From JAAZMU01 sp964547725 (lineage in GTDB: Bacteria > Patescibacteriota > Minisyncoccia > Minisyncoccales > Minisyncoccaceae): a DNA stretch of 21,021 nucleotides. Both the position numbers and the translations under genes were made by a program. Shown piece by piece: positions 20,422 to 21,021 of the stretch. Under the pieces are notes generated by a model, which was not told where the DNA came from, ran no database searches, and saw only the letters and a program-made list of their open reading frames with translations. How positions within the stretch are numbered: position 1 is the first letter of the stretch; every line of letters starts with the position of its first letter. Location of the stretch: the NCBI GenBank assembly GCA_964547725.1, contig CAZJOO010000006.1, positions 1 to 21,021 on the forward strand. The letters are read 5' to 3'.

Positions 20422-21021
20422 AAGCTAGAGCGTTTAATTTTTGATTATGTTCTTCTTTTGAAATACTTCCTTTTGATAGAAGTGAATTTAAACCGGCGAT
20501 GTATTCTTTTTTAATTTGAGAAGAAGATAGGGCAGAGTTATATATCCTAGCATCGTCTATTAAACCATGAAACCATCTTACGCCCGTTTCTTTACCAATC
20601 AACAAAGGATCATTGTTTTTATATAAAGCTACTGTTTGAGCTTTAGATTCAACTAAAGATCCGTTAGCATAAAACTTCTGCTCGATTCTATTATATGTAT
20701 AAACTATATAATTCCATTCATTGATTTTATTAAAAGTAAAATCAGGTGTCCAATCTATAACTTCACCTCCAGCCCCTCTGCCCATAATAGTAACTTTATC
20801 ATTATTCCACTTTTGAATAGAAAAAGGCCAATAGGCTGTAGGCCCCCTTTTATTTATAATTCCTTGTTCGTCTCCATTCACACTGCTATTAAACCATACG
20901 CTCACAGTAATTGATTCGGAAATATCCAAACTAGAATTATCTGGTACTGTAATATAATCATCCGTTCCATCAAACAAATAACAAGTACCATAAACACAAT
21001 TTTCTTTTGTTTGTAATTGAG
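20411..21021 (-). CDS. Second pilin/LamG-type protein, 5' end outside the window (partial)
   Basis: The frame stays open to the window edge. The visible part (about 203 residues) starts in a stretch nearly identical to the neighbour (QLQTKENCVYGTCYLFDGTDDY), runs through a LamG-like domain (ITVSVWFNSS, EWNYIVYTYN, FYANGSLVES, LLIGKETG, FHGLIDDARIYNSALS) and ends in the shared tail AGLNSLLSKGSISKEEHN. A prepilin signal like the neighbour's is expected beyond the edge. An internal ATG (20977) could be taken for the start but lies in the middle of the domain. The last 11 bases overlap the next pilin gene. Confidence 0.85.
   Translation of the reverse strand, partial: QLQTKENCVYGTCYLFDGTDDYITVPDNSSLDISESITVSVWFNSSVNGDEQGIINKRGPTAYWPFSIQKWNNDKVTIMGRGAGGEVIDWTPDFTFNKINEWNYIVYTYNRIEQKFYANGSLVESKAQTVALYKNNDPLLIGKETGVRWFHGLIDDARIYNSALSSSQIKKEYIAGLNSLLSKGSISKEEHNQKLNALAYEK
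20971..21021. repeat. Direct repeat copy 2 (first copy at 20106-20156)
   Basis: Pairs with 20106-20156 at 48 of 51 positions, offset 865 bases, in the same frame of the tandem paralogue. It points to recent duplication or gene conversion. Confidence 0.85.

Noticed and set aside
1..21021. CRISPR arrays, insertion sequences, rRNA genes, integrases, replication origin
   Set aside because: No regularly spaced repeats, transposase or integrase motifs, rRNA-like sequence or DnaA-box clusters were seen on either strand.

Overview
The window reads as part of a small, AT-rich bacterial chromosome, most probably a Candidate Phyla Radiation (Patescibacteria, Parcubacteria-like) genome. This is an inference. 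It rests on A/T-rich coding sequence, very tight packing (no gap without a gene exceeds about 135 bp, and many genes overlap), almost no Shine-Dalgarno sequences, pilin-like proteins fused to LamG-like domains, a membrane-anchored solute-binding protein carrying a peptidoglycan-binding insert, and a cupin-type glucose-6-phosphate isomerase. TGA ends ftsK, the YvlD-like gene and one pilin gene, and release factor 2 is encoded here, so the ordinary code (table 11) applies. That makes an in-frame TGA in the first gene stand out.

Left part (1-2733, minus strand): an anchored surface-type protein gene interrupted by TGA, a small gene of unknown function with the only textbook Shine-Dalgarno site in the window, and the groES-groEL operon behind a CIRCE-like operator. 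Next (2815-8938, plus strand): a two-helix membrane peptide with its own terminator; then YvlD-like membrane protein, secG, an unusual family 5 solute-binding protein and cupin phosphoglucose isomerase as a compact operon; then RNase J and trpS, closed by a bidirectional terminator shared with the opposing phosphomannomutase gene.

Centre (8948-13471): a pilin/LamG gene overlapping a phosphomannomutase/phosphoglucomutase gene on the minus strand, facing away from the rpsF-ssb-rpsR operon across a pair of interlocked divergent promoters. A second bidirectional terminator separates rpsR from recA, which has its own promoter.

Right part (13515-21021, minus strand): a cluster reading Kazal/DUF333 cysteine-rich anchored protein, thioredoxin-fold-like anchored protein, ftsK; upstream of it prfB-ftsE-ftsX followed five bases later by tRNA-Gln(CUG) and a terminator; and at the edge two tandem pilin/LamG genes overlapping by 11 bases, the outer one cut by the window end.

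Taken together the window is mostly core housekeeping (chaperonin, secretion, RNA decay, translation, recombination, chromosome segregation, division) interleaved with cell-surface genes. The least ordinary points are the in-frame TGA, the peptidoglycan-binding domain inside the solute-binding protein, the SHOCT-like C-terminal tails of the pilin/LamG proteins, the anchored Kazal/thioredoxin-like pair next to ftsK, and repeated use of promoters placed so close to the start codon that leaderless or near-leaderless mRNAs are expected.
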